Shown here: positions 6,106-13,866 of the stretch, in pieces
Layout of the letters: each line of letters opens with the position of its first letter
Numbering within the stretch: the stretch's first letter is position 1
Virus record (IMG/VR): IMGVR_UViG_3300032315_000497
Coordinates: 1 to 22,812 of that record
Strand: one strand, 5' to 3'
Source of the DNA: a virus
Length of the DNA: 22,812 bases
Made by a program: the position numbers and the translations under genes
The notes under the pieces: generated by a model
The model's input: only the letters and a program-made list of their open reading frames with translations
What the model was told of the DNA's origin: nothing
Databases searched by the model: none

Positions 6106-8391
6106 TTAAAATGGAATATCCGAACTTTCTGCACTTTCTATTTCTTTAAGCGCAGCCTTAATATCTTTATTACTCATAGATTTTACATCTAAGCCATAAT
6201 CAGATAATACTCTTTCTAAATCATAACTATCAGCTTGCATATATTCTTGAGCCTTAGCTTTAATTGTATCATAAGTAGCTTTTTCCTTAGATGCTAGTTT
6301 CTCACCTCTTTTAGCTTTTGCAACTACATCTTGGATATATTTTTTACTTAATCCAGCACCTTCTTTATTAGCTTGTGTAAACCATTCAGGATAATTTCCT
6401 TTAAATCCTACAACTTCCGGCGCACCGCCGATCTCAGCTTCTCTGAAAAACCTTTCGCCTTTTTGAGCTTCATCTAACTCTGTCATTACCATATCAATAT
6501 AACCTTTAAATGTAGGGCTTTTTTCAATTTCATTAATATTTGTTAATCTGCCAGTTCTTAAATCATCTAACATAGCACCAACCTTATCAACCTCAGAAGG
6601 CTTAACTATAACAGGGTTAGATTTAGATATAATTGTAGCCGCAGATGTTGGAGTAACAGCAGTTTTTGCTTTTTCTGCTCCTAATAATCTTCTAATTATA
6701 GCTTGGTTTCTATTAATTCCCGATTGAACCGCACGATTACCAGCCAATGCACCAGCAATAGCTGGGGCAACTGCAGGATTAGCGTATGAAGCATAACCAG
6801 CACCAGCAAATAAACCTTTCTGAAATGTATCAGATCCACCTAACTCAGGTAACAATTGTTTACCTACACGAGCCAACTCACCTAACTCACCAGCTTTGCC
6901 ACGATAAAACTGCCTATTATAAACAGCGGCCATTCTATTACTTAACAATACTGGATTTATAACACCACCCTTTTCGCTTTTAAGTAATGGCTCTATAGCT
7001 AGTAAGTTTTTATATTGGTTTTTTAATTCAGTAAATCCTTTCTTTGCCGCTTTATCAGGGAGTAAATTATCTATTATCTCACTTTCAAAATTATGATATA
7101 AAGTTTTGCTATCAAAATTATTAGAATTGCGAGCTGTAGCGTTTGCCTTTGCTCTTATTTTATTTAGTGTTTCACCCTTAATAGTTCCATCAGGGTTTAA
7201 ATTCCCGCTAACTTCTCTTTCAACAAAGTTTCTAAATCCATCAGTTGCTTCTCTTGAAGCTCCAGCATCAACTGCATCTTGAACAATAGAATTAACTTTA
7301 GAAGTTAAAATCTCAGGATTGTAATTCTGCCCCTTACCTAAATCGTTAAATTGGTTTCCGAGTGCTTCAAATCTTCTATCTATAAACTCCGGCGTTATTC
7401 TATCACTTTCTTCGCCTAGAGTTTTTGTTACCGCTCTATTCCAAGCCGCAACTTGTTTATCTCTAAATCCTGATTGCCCTGAAAATGGTAATTCTTGGCT
7501 TGCTTTTTGTGCAGTTTTAATTGCTTTAGAATTCGTAAGCTGATCTATTGATAATGGTATATTATACTTTTGAGCCAATCTACCAACTTCTTTAATACCT
7601 TCATCAACAGTTGGAATTGCAGCTTTTACAGCAGCCCTGCCCGCTGCAGGCACAAGTATAGTAGCGGCACCAATACCACCGCCAGGAAGTGCAAATTCTG
7701 CTGCATTATCCATTCTTTCGTCAACACCACCTTCTCCTGTTGTGAAGCCGTAAGCCCCACCCGAAACGGCAGCCGCACCACCAGCTTGCGTTGCTTTAGT
7801 TCCCAAGTTCGCACCCCTTCCAATGATGGTTTTTGCGTTCGGTAATAAGCCACTCCTAATGCTATCATTAATTGCTTTTGCGGTTTTTGTTCCTGCTGCT
7901 TTGATGCCTGTTCCAATTAATCCTCCAACTTCCCCTGCGCCATAAGCGATAGGGTTTTCTTGTTTTGCTAAATTTTCTCTTGCTCTTGCATTTTCTAATG
8001 CTGCGTTATAATTCTGTGAAATACTTGGCTCGTTGCCATAAGCTATATCTGCCGCAGTTCCAACTAACGCTCCGCCTGCCGCTTGTATTTCATCTATTGT
8101 GCCACCGCTTGCGCCTTGCAATCCACCTTTGATAATTGCGTTTAAAGGTTTGCCAATTTCTTCTGGCCCTTTCGCAACTTCACCCATGAACATTTGGCTA
8201 TAGCCTTGAGGTTGCTGAATAGGCTTTTGAACTTCTTTCGGTTGTTCTAATGGCGTATCTTCAAGTGGTATTCTTTCCCACTCACTTTCATTAGTATCTA
8301 AAGGCACTCTTTCCCATTCATCTTCAAATGAAGTTAAAGCCTCATCTTGTTGAGGAAAGTTTTGTGCAAATTGTTGTTCTTTTGTTCCCAT
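6106..8391 (-). CDS. Large DNA-ejection (internal virion) protein, 761 aa
   Basis: The ATG at 8391 overlaps the preceding stop by one base. The N-terminus is acidic and holds a duplicated motif, E-W-E-R-V-P-L (25-31) and E-W-E-R-I-P-L (37-43). Residues 85-255 are Gly/Ala-rich with amphipathic or hydrophobic stretches that could insert in a membrane. A long helical, charged region (255-520) follows, then another Ala/Gly-rich stretch (about 525-560) and a lysine/glutamate-rich helical C-terminus. Size, composition and position last in the ejection cluster fit the role of P22 gp16-type proteins, which leave the virion with the DNA and help form the trans-envelope channel. I see no lysozyme or transglycosylase active-site motif. 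Sequence-level homology to a named protein is not certain. Confidence 0.7.
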   Translation of the reverse strand: MGTKEQQFAQNFPQQDEALTSFEDEWERVPLDTNESEWERIPLEDTPLEQPKEVQKPIQQPQGYSQMFMGEVAKGPEEIGKPLNAIIKGGLQGASGGTIDEIQAAGGALVGTAADIAYGNEPSISQNYNAALENARARENLAKQENPIAYGAGEVGGLIGTGIKAAGTKTAKAINDSIRSGLLPNAKTIIGRGANLGTKATQAGGAAAVSGGAYGFTTGEGGVDERMDNAAEFALPGGGIGAATILVPAAGRAAVKAAIPTVDEGIKEVGRLAQKYNIPLSIDQLTNSKAIKTAQKASQELPFSGQSGFRDKQVAAWNRAVTKTLGEESDRITPEFIDRRFEALGNQFNDLGKGQNYNPEILTSKVNSIVQDAVDAGASREATDGFRNFVEREVSGNLNPDGTIKGETLNKIRAKANATARNSNNFDSKTLYHNFESEIIDNLLPDKAAKKGFTELKNQYKNLLAIEPLLKSEKGGVINPVLLSNRMAAVYNRQFYRGKAGELGELARVGKQLLPELGGSDTFQKGLFAGAGYASYANPAVAPAIAGALAGNRAVQSGINRNQAIIRRLLGAEKAKTAVTPTSAATIISKSNPVIVKPSEVDKVGAMLDDLRTGRLTNINEIEKSPTFKGYIDMVMTELDEAQKGERFFREAEIGGAPEVVGFKGNYPEWFTQANKEGAGLSKKYIQDVVAKAKRGEKLASKEKATYDTIKAKAQEYMQADSYDLERVLSDYGLDVKSMSNKDIKAALKEIESAESSDIPF

Positions 8392-9446
8392 TAGTTCCCC
8401 GCTATTATTTCTTCTGTTCCATCATCATATATTAATTTTATCTCACCAGTTGCCTTGCTCCTAAACTTATCTATAACTTTTTTAGTACTAGGCTGTTGTA
8501 TGGTATTGTTTAAATTTGGTTTTTCTGGCAAGTTAGGAGTTCGCCCTATTTCATTTCCCATAGCTTCAAGGGTAGAATATTTACTATCAATGAAAGCTTT
8601 TAAAGTAGCTTTTTTCTGCGCTGGAGTAAGATTATCACCGCCCAATGTTTCTCTTAAGTTATCGCCTTCTGCAACTGTAAATGCCGCACCAAATGTATCT
8701 CTTAACAAAGGCAACACCACATTATCAACTGTTTTTCTATATTCAGCCCTTGCCGTTGCACCAGAAGTTTCATAACCTAACTGATTAACCATAAAGTCCG
8801 TAGCTTTGCCGCCTTTTGTAAATGTAGCCTCATCTGCTAATTTATCTAATTTATTAACAACCCTATTTAATCCAGGAAGCTTAGAAAGCGCAGAATTATA
8901 AAGCGATGTTTTTTCCCCAATATCTTTGCCCTCTGTAGCGGCTTGAGCTTGTTCTTTTTTCACTTTAGGCTCTTCACCCGGCTTTAAATTTATATCAAAC
9001 TGATTTTTAACTTCACCAGTCGGCGTAGGCTGAACAAATCTATCGCCTAAATTTAAATAAGAAGTGGCTCTTTTAACATCTATATATCTTGGTTGTTCTT
9101 CTGGTGGTAAGTTTTTATAAAAATTATACTCTTGAACCGCAGATGGCATAGTTGATGCTGAACCGCCAAATTGTTTTCTAATCTGCTCTATTACTGGTGC
9201 TGCGCTTTCATAATCAGTTGGAGCATCTTGTTCACCCCATAAACCTTTTTGTATTCCTTCTGCTCTTACGCTAGAATAGTTTTCTGGCGTAACAATAGAA
9301 ACTAATCTTTTAATTTCTTCTGCTCTTATATCTTGGTTGCCCATAGCAGCTTTTTGGTTATTACTATATATTTGTTGCCCCTTCATAAACTGATCAGCTA
9401 CATTCTCTTGCTGTGAGTAAGGGTTACCTAAATATTGATATGCCAT
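8391..9446 (-). CDS. Ejection/internal virion protein (351 aa)
   Basis: The start is placed at the ATG at 9446 because AAAGGAGA lies five bases upstream. The longer frame from a GTG at 9536 would add 30 residues inside the upstream gene and has no such site. The product is hydrophilic and helix-rich, with a Q/N-rich N-terminus, P-S-A-V-Q-E-Y-N-F-Y-K-N-L-P-P-E-E-Q near residue 100, and R-E-T-L-G-G-D-N-L-T-P-A-Q-K-K in the C-terminal third. These patterns recur in proteins encoded next to phage DNA-transfer genes. It lies between the 273-aa and 761-aa ejection genes and so corresponds in position to P22 gp20. It has no signal peptide or transmembrane helix. The ejection role rests mainly on gene order. 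Confidence 0.65.
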   Translation of the reverse strand: MAYQYLGNPYSQQENVADQFMKGQQIYSNNQKAAMGNQDIRAEEIKRLVSIVTPENYSSVRAEGIQKGLWGEQDAPTDYESAAPVIEQIRKQFGGSASTMPSAVQEYNFYKNLPPEEQPRYIDVKRATSYLNLGDRFVQPTPTGEVKNQFDINLKPGEEPKVKKEQAQAATEGKDIGEKTSLYNSALSKLPGLNRVVNKLDKLADEATFTKGGKATDFMVNQLGYETSGATARAEYRKTVDNVVLPLLRDTFGAAFTVAEGDNLRETLGGDNLTPAQKKATLKAFIDSKYSTLEAMGNEIGRTPNLPEKPNLNNTIQQPSTKKVIDKFRSKATGEIKLIYDDGTEEIIAGN

Positions 9447-9450
9447 TTTA

Positions 9451-9458
9451 TCTCCTTT
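9451..9458 (-). promoter_or_regulatory. Strong ribosome binding site deciding the start at 9446
   Basis: AAAGGAGA on the minus strand precedes the ATG at 9446 by five bases (TAAA plus one) and overlaps the stop of the upstream gene. It is near-consensus and fixes the start of the 351-aa gene. Confidence 0.8.
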
Positions 9459-10278
9459 ATATTCTTCTTGATAATGTATAAGGCGTGCCGTTATCCCTAT
9501 AAGCATACGGATTATAATAACTTGAAGCCATACCACCTATCGTGTTTAATGCGCCACTATAGATATTACCTTGATTAATAGCCGCATCTGCTCTGTTCTG
9601 CCCTTGAGCCGCATAGATACTACCTTGCGCCCCTGCATAGCCTTGATTTAATTGTGCTTGAGTTGTGTTAGCACCTTGCCCTGCGCTAGATACCGCTTGC
9701 AGTTTGTTAAATTTGTTATTCTGGTTGTTTGTCCATCTATCATAAGCCGAGCCGTATTCTTGCGAAGCCATATTTGAGTTATACTTGTTCGCTTCCTTAA
9801 GTGCTGCGCCTGAGTAGAAGTTTCCTCTTGCTGCTTGCGCTGCGTTTATAGCTTTATTGCCTTCACTTAAACGGAATTGATAACCAGGATCTTGCTCATA
9901 ATCATTAATAGTAAAACTTCTGCTTAGCGAGCCATAATCACGAGATGAATTTAATCTTGAAATCTCTGCATCAATTTGAGCGTTCTGTGCAGGAGTATAA
10001 TCTTCTTGGTTCTCACCTAATTTTATACCAAGTTGCTCTGCAAGTTTATCTCTGTTGTAAGAGCCTAAACCTAAGCCTTGAGAAATAGCATTACCTGCTG
10101 CATATCCTTGTTCTCTGTAAGGTGATAAATCAGCACGAGATTGCTGATACATCTTTTCCTCAGCGTTCAATGCTGCTTGTGATGCTGCCGCCTGTGCCTT
10201 TGATGCTTTACTTGCGGCTTTTGATTGCAACGCACCGCTTACTACTGTTGCGCCTACTACTGCTGCTATTGCTGGCAT
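9457..10278 (-). CDS. DNA transfer / ejection protein (273 aa), P22 gp7-like
   Basis: The ATG at 10278 directly follows the previous stop and has AAGGAGAT upstream. The protein starts with a hydrophobic Ala/Val/Gly segment (residues 2-17), then an Ala/Lys-rich helix (18-45). The conserved-looking A-D-L-S-P-Y-R-E-Q-G-Y (49-59), D-P-G-Y-Q-F-R-L-S-E-G and A-R-G-N-F-Y-S-G-A follow. The last third is Q/N/G/A-rich with repeated A-Q-G-type units and ends in a Tyr-rich tail. This layout is characteristic of small DNA-transfer proteins of podoviruses. They are packaged in the capsid and delivered to the cell with the genome, where the N-terminal hydrophobic part is thought to engage the membrane. The family assignment is fairly confident. 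Confidence 0.8.
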   Translation of the reverse strand: MPAIAAVVGATVVSGALQSKAASKASKAQAAASQAALNAEEKMYQQSRADLSPYREQGYAAGNAISQGLGLGSYNRDKLAEQLGIKLGENQEDYTPAQNAQIDAEISRLNSSRDYGSLSRSFTINDYEQDPGYQFRLSEGNKAINAAQAARGNFYSGAALKEANKYNSNMASQEYGSAYDRWTNNQNNKFNKLQAVSSAGQGANTTQAQLNQGYAGAQGSIYAAQGQNRADAAINQGNIYSGALNTIGGMASSYYNPYAYRDNGTPYTLSRRI

Positions 10279-10707
10279 TTAAATCTCCTTTTCCATTAAA
10301 ATATGTGTTTTCTTCCAACCTGCTTCGGTAAACATTCCCTCAAATCCTAAATGAATATTTGATTGAACTCCCTCGCAGTTATATTCTTCTTTAGCCCATT
10401 TTTCAAATTGAGCTAAAAATTCTAAATTCTCTAAAGGCTTAAAGCCCATTCCAACTGTAATTCTTCCTATTCTTTTATTTGGAAACTGTAAAATATCAGT
10501 AAATATTCCAAACTCTTTTTTTCCCTCTCTAGTTCCTAACCAGAGTTGCATTTTATCTTCTAGTATTAAATTTTTTAAATCTTCTGGAGTAAATTTATTA
10601 AAATCTTTATTGCAAGCTTTTTTAACATAAGGCAGAAGCCAATCCCAAACTTCATCAAGTTCATCAAAACCAACTATGTGATATTCTCTAGAAGGCATAA
10701 GCTCCAC
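10279..10707 (-). CDS. GNAT-like small virion-region protein (142 aa)
   Basis: The longest frame starts at a GTG (10707). An ATG at 10698 is also possible, but its GGAG is only three bases away, so the start is uncertain; both overlap the gp10-like gene. The fold pattern resembles a GNAT acetyltransferase: an N-terminal helical part, strands near I-G-R-I-T-V-G-M-G, a helix F-E-K-W-A-K-E-E, then H-L-G-F ... F-T-E-A-G-W-K-K and a terminal strand with M-E-K-E-I. Such short GNAT-like proteins are found among tail and internal-virion genes of T7-like and related podoviruses. A clear acetyl-CoA R/Q-x-x-G-x-G/A loop is not obvious, so catalysis is doubtful. It takes the place where P22 encodes its tail needle and gp14. 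Confidence 0.6.
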   Translation of the reverse strand: MELMPSREYHIVGFDELDEVWDWLLPYVKKACNKDFNKFTPEDLKNLILEDKMQLWLGTREGKKEFGIFTDILQFPNKRIGRITVGMGFKPLENLEFLAQFEKWAKEEYNCEGVQSNIHLGFEGMFTEAGWKKTHILMEKEI

Positions 10708-12091
10708 ATATCGCTCGTTTAACTGGATCTGTTATGGTAATTCTAAATGTCATTTGGTTTTCGGTATATCCTAGTTTGTTCCAATAAGCTCGCCATTTAT
10801 AAGCACCCATCTTTCCTATTGTAGCAAGTAATTCTGAACCCCATGTTCTACCGCCATCTACGGATATTTCCAACCAAACTACTGGATCGGAACCCTGTCC
10901 TGATACTAACCCAACTCCATACTCAAAGTCAATCTGAATTGTGTTAACGGAGAAACTTTTTCCTTCATTGTTTAAATGTGTAAAAGTTCTTTGCGCTCTT
11001 ATCTCATTTCCAGCATCGCTATAAAATTCTTCACTCATTTCATAGATGTTGCCGTTAGTTTTATCACCCGCTAAATGCTTGTTAAAAACAAACATACAAG
11101 TTGAAGCTTTATGAGTAGTGTAAGTTCCATCATCTTCTAAATTCGCTCTTTCGTGCCATAACTGAATTGCAGCATCATAACAAATTGTAGTTTCTAAATT
11201 CCCACCTGTAAGAACATAAAATAAATGCCCATCTTGCTGGTAAGTATATCCTCTTATCCCAGATAAATCTTCATCTGTGTTAATATATCTCTCAATTGCA
11301 AAAGTGCTTATTCTTAACGGAGTATAACCAGAAGCTCTATAAACTATTCCTTGCCCATCTTTCGAAGTTCCTAGCCAGAATATAGTATTATCTGCACTCA
11401 CTACTGAGAAGGCAGCAGCGCAACCAACTTCCATTCTTGCACCTTGAACCCTTGCAAACGGAAAATCAACATCAGCACTATTTAACCAAATCTCAACAGT
11501 TCTTGAACCTAATAACCAAAGCTGCCCTTGTGTTGAGAAAACCCTTACCAATCCATCTGGCGAACTTTCAGCAGTTGCGAAATCTAAAGCGTTCCAGCTT
11601 AACCCATCTTGCAAACCTGAAATGTAAAACTGCCCTGCGTTAGTGTTATATACGAAGTAACCATCTAACTGAGTTACTGTTAATGCCGGAGATGCAGCCA
11701 AAGTTGGAGTTGCAAACGCATTTGAAGCATAAGTTAAAATGTATATTGAAGCACCATCACAAACCGCTAACTGTGTTGTGTTCTCATCAAACGAAACACT
11801 ACCAACATCTGAGGTTAATGTTCCTCTTAATGTTGTAACACCTGCACTTGATATTTCAAATAACTGCGTCGCTGAAACCAAGAAGGCTCTGCCATTTGTA
11901 GAACTAAAAACTCCTCTTATCGGGCCAATACCTGCCGTTGCAAACAAACTCAACCCAGGTGTTCCATATAATGCAGAAACTTCTTTCCCTTCTCCAGTTT
12001 CGTCAATAGTTGGATAAAAGTTTATCGTTCTCTGTGCATCAAATGGAAGTGAACGCTCTTGATATGATGGCCCAACTAATCCTAATTTCAT
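10688..12091 (-). CDS. Tail hub / packaged-DNA stabilisation protein, P22 gp10-like (467 aa)
   Basis: The ATG at 12091 shares an ATGA overlap with the gp4-like gene. Length (467 aa) is close to P22 gp10 (472 aa). The N-terminus G-L-V-G-P-S-Y-Q-E-R-S-L-P-F-D-A-Q-R-T-I, with N-F-Y-P, is the typical opening of this family. The body shows repeated beta-propeller-like blades with W, G and D, including W-L-L-G-S-R-T-V-E-I-W near residue 195, F-W-L-G and L-W-H-E-R. The C-terminal part (W-L-E-I-S-V-D-G-G-R-T-W-G, then R-I-T-I-T-D-P-V-K-R-A-I-C-G-A) completes the hub fold. It binds below the gp4-like adaptor at the portal, closes the packaged head and provides the platform for fibres and ejection proteins. 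Identification is strong by sequence and position. Confidence 0.9.
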   Translation of the reverse strand: MKLGLVGPSYQERSLPFDAQRTINFYPTIDETGEGKEVSALYGTPGLSLFATAGIGPIRGVFSSTNGRAFLVSATQLFEISSAGVTTLRGTLTSDVGSVSFDENTTQLAVCDGASIYILTYASNAFATPTLAASPALTVTQLDGYFVYNTNAGQFYISGLQDGLSWNALDFATAESSPDGLVRVFSTQGQLWLLGSRTVEIWLNSADVDFPFARVQGARMEVGCAAAFSVVSADNTIFWLGTSKDGQGIVYRASGYTPLRISTFAIERYINTDEDLSGIRGYTYQQDGHLFYVLTGGNLETTICYDAAIQLWHERANLEDDGTYTTHKASTCMFVFNKHLAGDKTNGNIYEMSEEFYSDAGNEIRAQRTFTHLNNEGKSFSVNTIQIDFEYGVGLVSGQGSDPVVWLEISVDGGRTWGSELLATIGKMGAYKWRAYWNKLGYTENQMTFRITITDPVKRAICGAYAF

Positions 12092-12783
12092 CTTAGATAC
12101 CCATCGTAAATGTTGCCCCAGCCTGTAGCAGTAATTGGAATAAACTTAATCGGGCGGTTCTTAGCTATTGCTAAACTTATCGCCTGTTTAGATTGCCCTG
12201 CTATCGCTACTACCGCTGCAGAAGGTTCTTTCCCATACTCAGGAGCTAAATCAACTGCTAGGTTATATCTTAAAGCACGAACCCAACCTTGTGGGAGTGA
12301 AGCTTCGGTAAATAATGTTGTGAATTCTGTTAATGGTTTTTCGCTTAATATATTTAGTGTAGCACTTGAACCTAAAGCTGGATAAACCTTAATCGTTCCT
12401 AAAGGAAAGGCGTTTGTATATGTAAAATATTGTGGAAATGGAGATGTAATTGTTTTTAGTGTGATGTTAGCGTATTCTTCTTCTGAGATATACTCCATCG
12501 GATAATCAATACCACCTGAAGAAAAATAAGCCGAAATAATCTTTGTTGGCCTTGTTGTGTTTAAAACTCCACCTGTTCCCATTGTGTAAGATACGGCAGA
12601 TGATACCGAGAAACTCTCAGTAACTCTTGAAGGAACAAGCAAAGCACTATTCCCCCAAGAGCCTATCATTTCATTTAAAGCTGATAAGCCTTCTTGCCCT
12701 TCGCCAGCTGATAGTGTTTCACCTTTGCGAAGAACTTGTAAAAGCCTACAAGCTCCGGTTATTATTTCAAGTGCGTTGGTCAT
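12088..12783 (-). CDS. Head-to-tail adaptor / head completion, P22 gp4-like (231 aa)
   Basis: The ATG at 12783 has ACAGG upstream and lies three bases after the previous stop. The N-terminal helix (A-L-E-I-I-T-G-A-C-R-L-L, residues 4-15) and A-G-E-G-Q-E-G-L-S-A-L-N-E-M-I-G-S-W (26-43) are hallmarks of the gp4-type adaptor that plugs onto the portal ring. A beta-rich middle follows with P-T-K-I-I-S-A-Y-F. The C-terminal helical part, with R-A-L-R-Y-N-L-A-V-D-L-A-P-E-Y-G, is also family-typical. P22 gp4 is shorter (166 aa), so the extra beta-rich middle is a difference; longer homologues are common in environmental podoviruses. P22 gp4 also has muramidase activity, but no catalytic site can be recognised here. 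Confidence 0.85.
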   Translation of the reverse strand: MTNALEIITGACRLLQVLRKGETLSAGEGQEGLSALNEMIGSWGNSALLVPSRVTESFSVSSAVSYTMGTGGVLNTTRPTKIISAYFSSGGIDYPMEYISEEEYANITLKTITSPFPQYFTYTNAFPLGTIKVYPALGSSATLNILSEKPLTEFTTLFTEASLPQGWVRALRYNLAVDLAPEYGKEPSAAVVAIAGQSKQAISLAIAKNRPIKFIPITATGWGNIYDGYLR

Positions 12784-12786
12784 TTT

Positions 12787-13821
12787 TTACCTGTAAAATT
12801 TAGCAGAAATAATTGGAGTAGTGGCAGAAACTACTGCTATTGTAGAAATGTTACCTGTGTTACCATCGCCTAAGTAATAACCAGTAGGATTAAGATCAGC
12901 GGCAGTTCCTAAAGTTACATCACCCGGCACTACAGCAGCAGGCACTATAGTTACGTTATCTATTGTTCCTGTGAAGCCTGTTGTGGCAAATGATATTGCT
13001 TGAGTAGAGCCAGCGGTAAAGTTTTCAACAAATGTCGCTGATGTGCTTCTTGCTGTTCCTGCCGTTCCACCAACACTTAAAGTTATCGAACCGGCAGAGC
13101 GAGTTGCTGTAAATGATACTTGATAAGATTCACCTTCTACAAGCGGATAATTAAAATTAGCAGTTTGTGAAAGAGTAGTTGAAATAGCACCAGTTGCAAT
13201 AGCCGTTGAACCATCTGTTGTCCAACCCGTTCCTAATATCCAACCAGATATAGTTACGTTATCTATCGAACCAGTAAATCCAGCTGTGTTAAATCTTAAA
13301 ATACCATCAGATCCTGCAACAATAGTTTCAATGAAAGTTGCCGCAGAAGCTCTAGCTGTTCCTGCTGTGCCACCACCTAACGATACAGATATTGTGCCTG
13401 CGCTAAATGAAGTTACAGTAAAAGTAACAGTATAAGAATATCCCGGTATAAATGCTATAGCAGGAGTTTGAGATAATGTTGTAGATATCGCACCAGTAGC
13501 CGTTGCAACGCCAGCAGCTATTGTCCAGCCCGTGCCTTTTGTCCAGCCTGTATCAGAAGCAAATGTTCCGTTAGTTACATATTCAGCATAAGTTCCGTTT
13601 GTAACTCTATCAGTAGCATCTTGTGCATTGTAAGCTTGAGCATAGAAATCAGCCGCAGTTGCACCTGTTTTAGTAAAAGTTACATATCTTGCTTTAAGCC
13701 CATCTTGTGCAGTTGGAACTGTAAATATCTCTGGCACGTTTGCCACAAGAAGAACTGAATTAACAAAGCTTGAAGGATTAGGTAATCCGTTCACCAATTT
13801 ATAATCGTTTAAGATAGGCAT
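12787..13821 (-). CDS. Candidate head-decoration protein with two tandem CBM-like repeats (344 aa)
   Basis: The ATG at 13821 is preceded by AAAAGGAAAT. Residues 1-77 (V-P-E-I-F-T-V-P-T-A-Q-D-G; R-Y-V-T-F-T-K-T; D-F-Y-A-Q-A-Y) and 298-344 (G-T-A-A-D-L-N-P-T-G-Y-Y-L-G-D-G; I-S-A-K-F-Y-R) look like two halves of one small beta domain. Between them lie two similar beta-sandwich units, about 92-192 and 194-292. Each contains a G-T-G-W start, A-T-G-A-I-S-T-T-L-S-Q-T, G-T-A-R and G-F-T-G-(S/T)-I-D-N-V-T-I. That plan (W near the start, DNVTI at the end) matches CBM_4_9-type carbohydrate-binding modules. Lying between coat and the gp4-like gene, it is probably a virion surface protein that contacts glycans. 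Function is inferred. Confidence 0.6.
   Translation of the reverse strand: MPILNDYKLVNGLPNPSSFVNSVLLVANVPEIFTVPTAQDGLKARYVTFTKTGATAADFYAQAYNAQDATDRVTNGTYAEYVTNGTFASDTGWTKGTGWTIAAGVATATGAISTTLSQTPAIAFIPGYSYTVTFTVTSFSAGTISVSLGGGTAGTARASAATFIETIVAGSDGILRFNTAGFTGSIDNVTISGWILGTGWTTDGSTAIATGAISTTLSQTANFNYPLVEGESYQVSFTATRSAGSITLSVGGTAGTARSTSATFVENFTAGSTQAISFATTGFTGTIDNVTIVPAAVVPGDVTLGTAADLNPTGYYLGDGNTGNISTIAVVSATTPIISAKFYR
12946..13548 (-). repeat. Two tandem CBM-like protein repeats (about 100 codons each)
   Basis: The codons at 13246-13548 and 12946-13242 encode two similar units. Shared landmarks are the string ATGAISTTLSQT near the beginning, GTAR in the middle and GFTG-x-IDNVTI at the end. The DNA copies have diverged at many third positions, so this is an old rather than a recent duplication. 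Confidence 0.75.
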
Positions 13822-13838
13822 ATAATTTCCTTTTGAAA

Positions 13839-13860
13839 GTGAGGGCTGTTACACCCTCAC
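13839..13860 (-). terminator. RNA hairpin after the 177-aa gene (weak terminator or processing site)
   Basis: A perfect 7-bp stem (gtgaggg / ccctcac) with an 8-base loop lies just after the stop at 13867. On the minus strand it is followed by TTTC and then AAAAGG, the ribosome binding site of the next gene, rather than a long U run. Full termination is therefore unlikely. Partial attenuation, 3'-end protection or mRNA processing is more plausible. Confidence 0.55.
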
Positions 13861-13866
13861 ATAGTG

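Noticed and set aside
7626-7916. 96-aa minus-strand open frame inside the 761-aa ejection gene
   Set aside because: It is an alternative frame of a longer well-supported gene. Its Q/K-rich composition is a frame-shift shadow.
9447-9536. 30-residue N-terminal extension of the 351-aa gene from a GTG
   Set aside because: It overlaps the upstream gene, and the near-consensus AAAGGAGA before the ATG at 9446 gives a better start.
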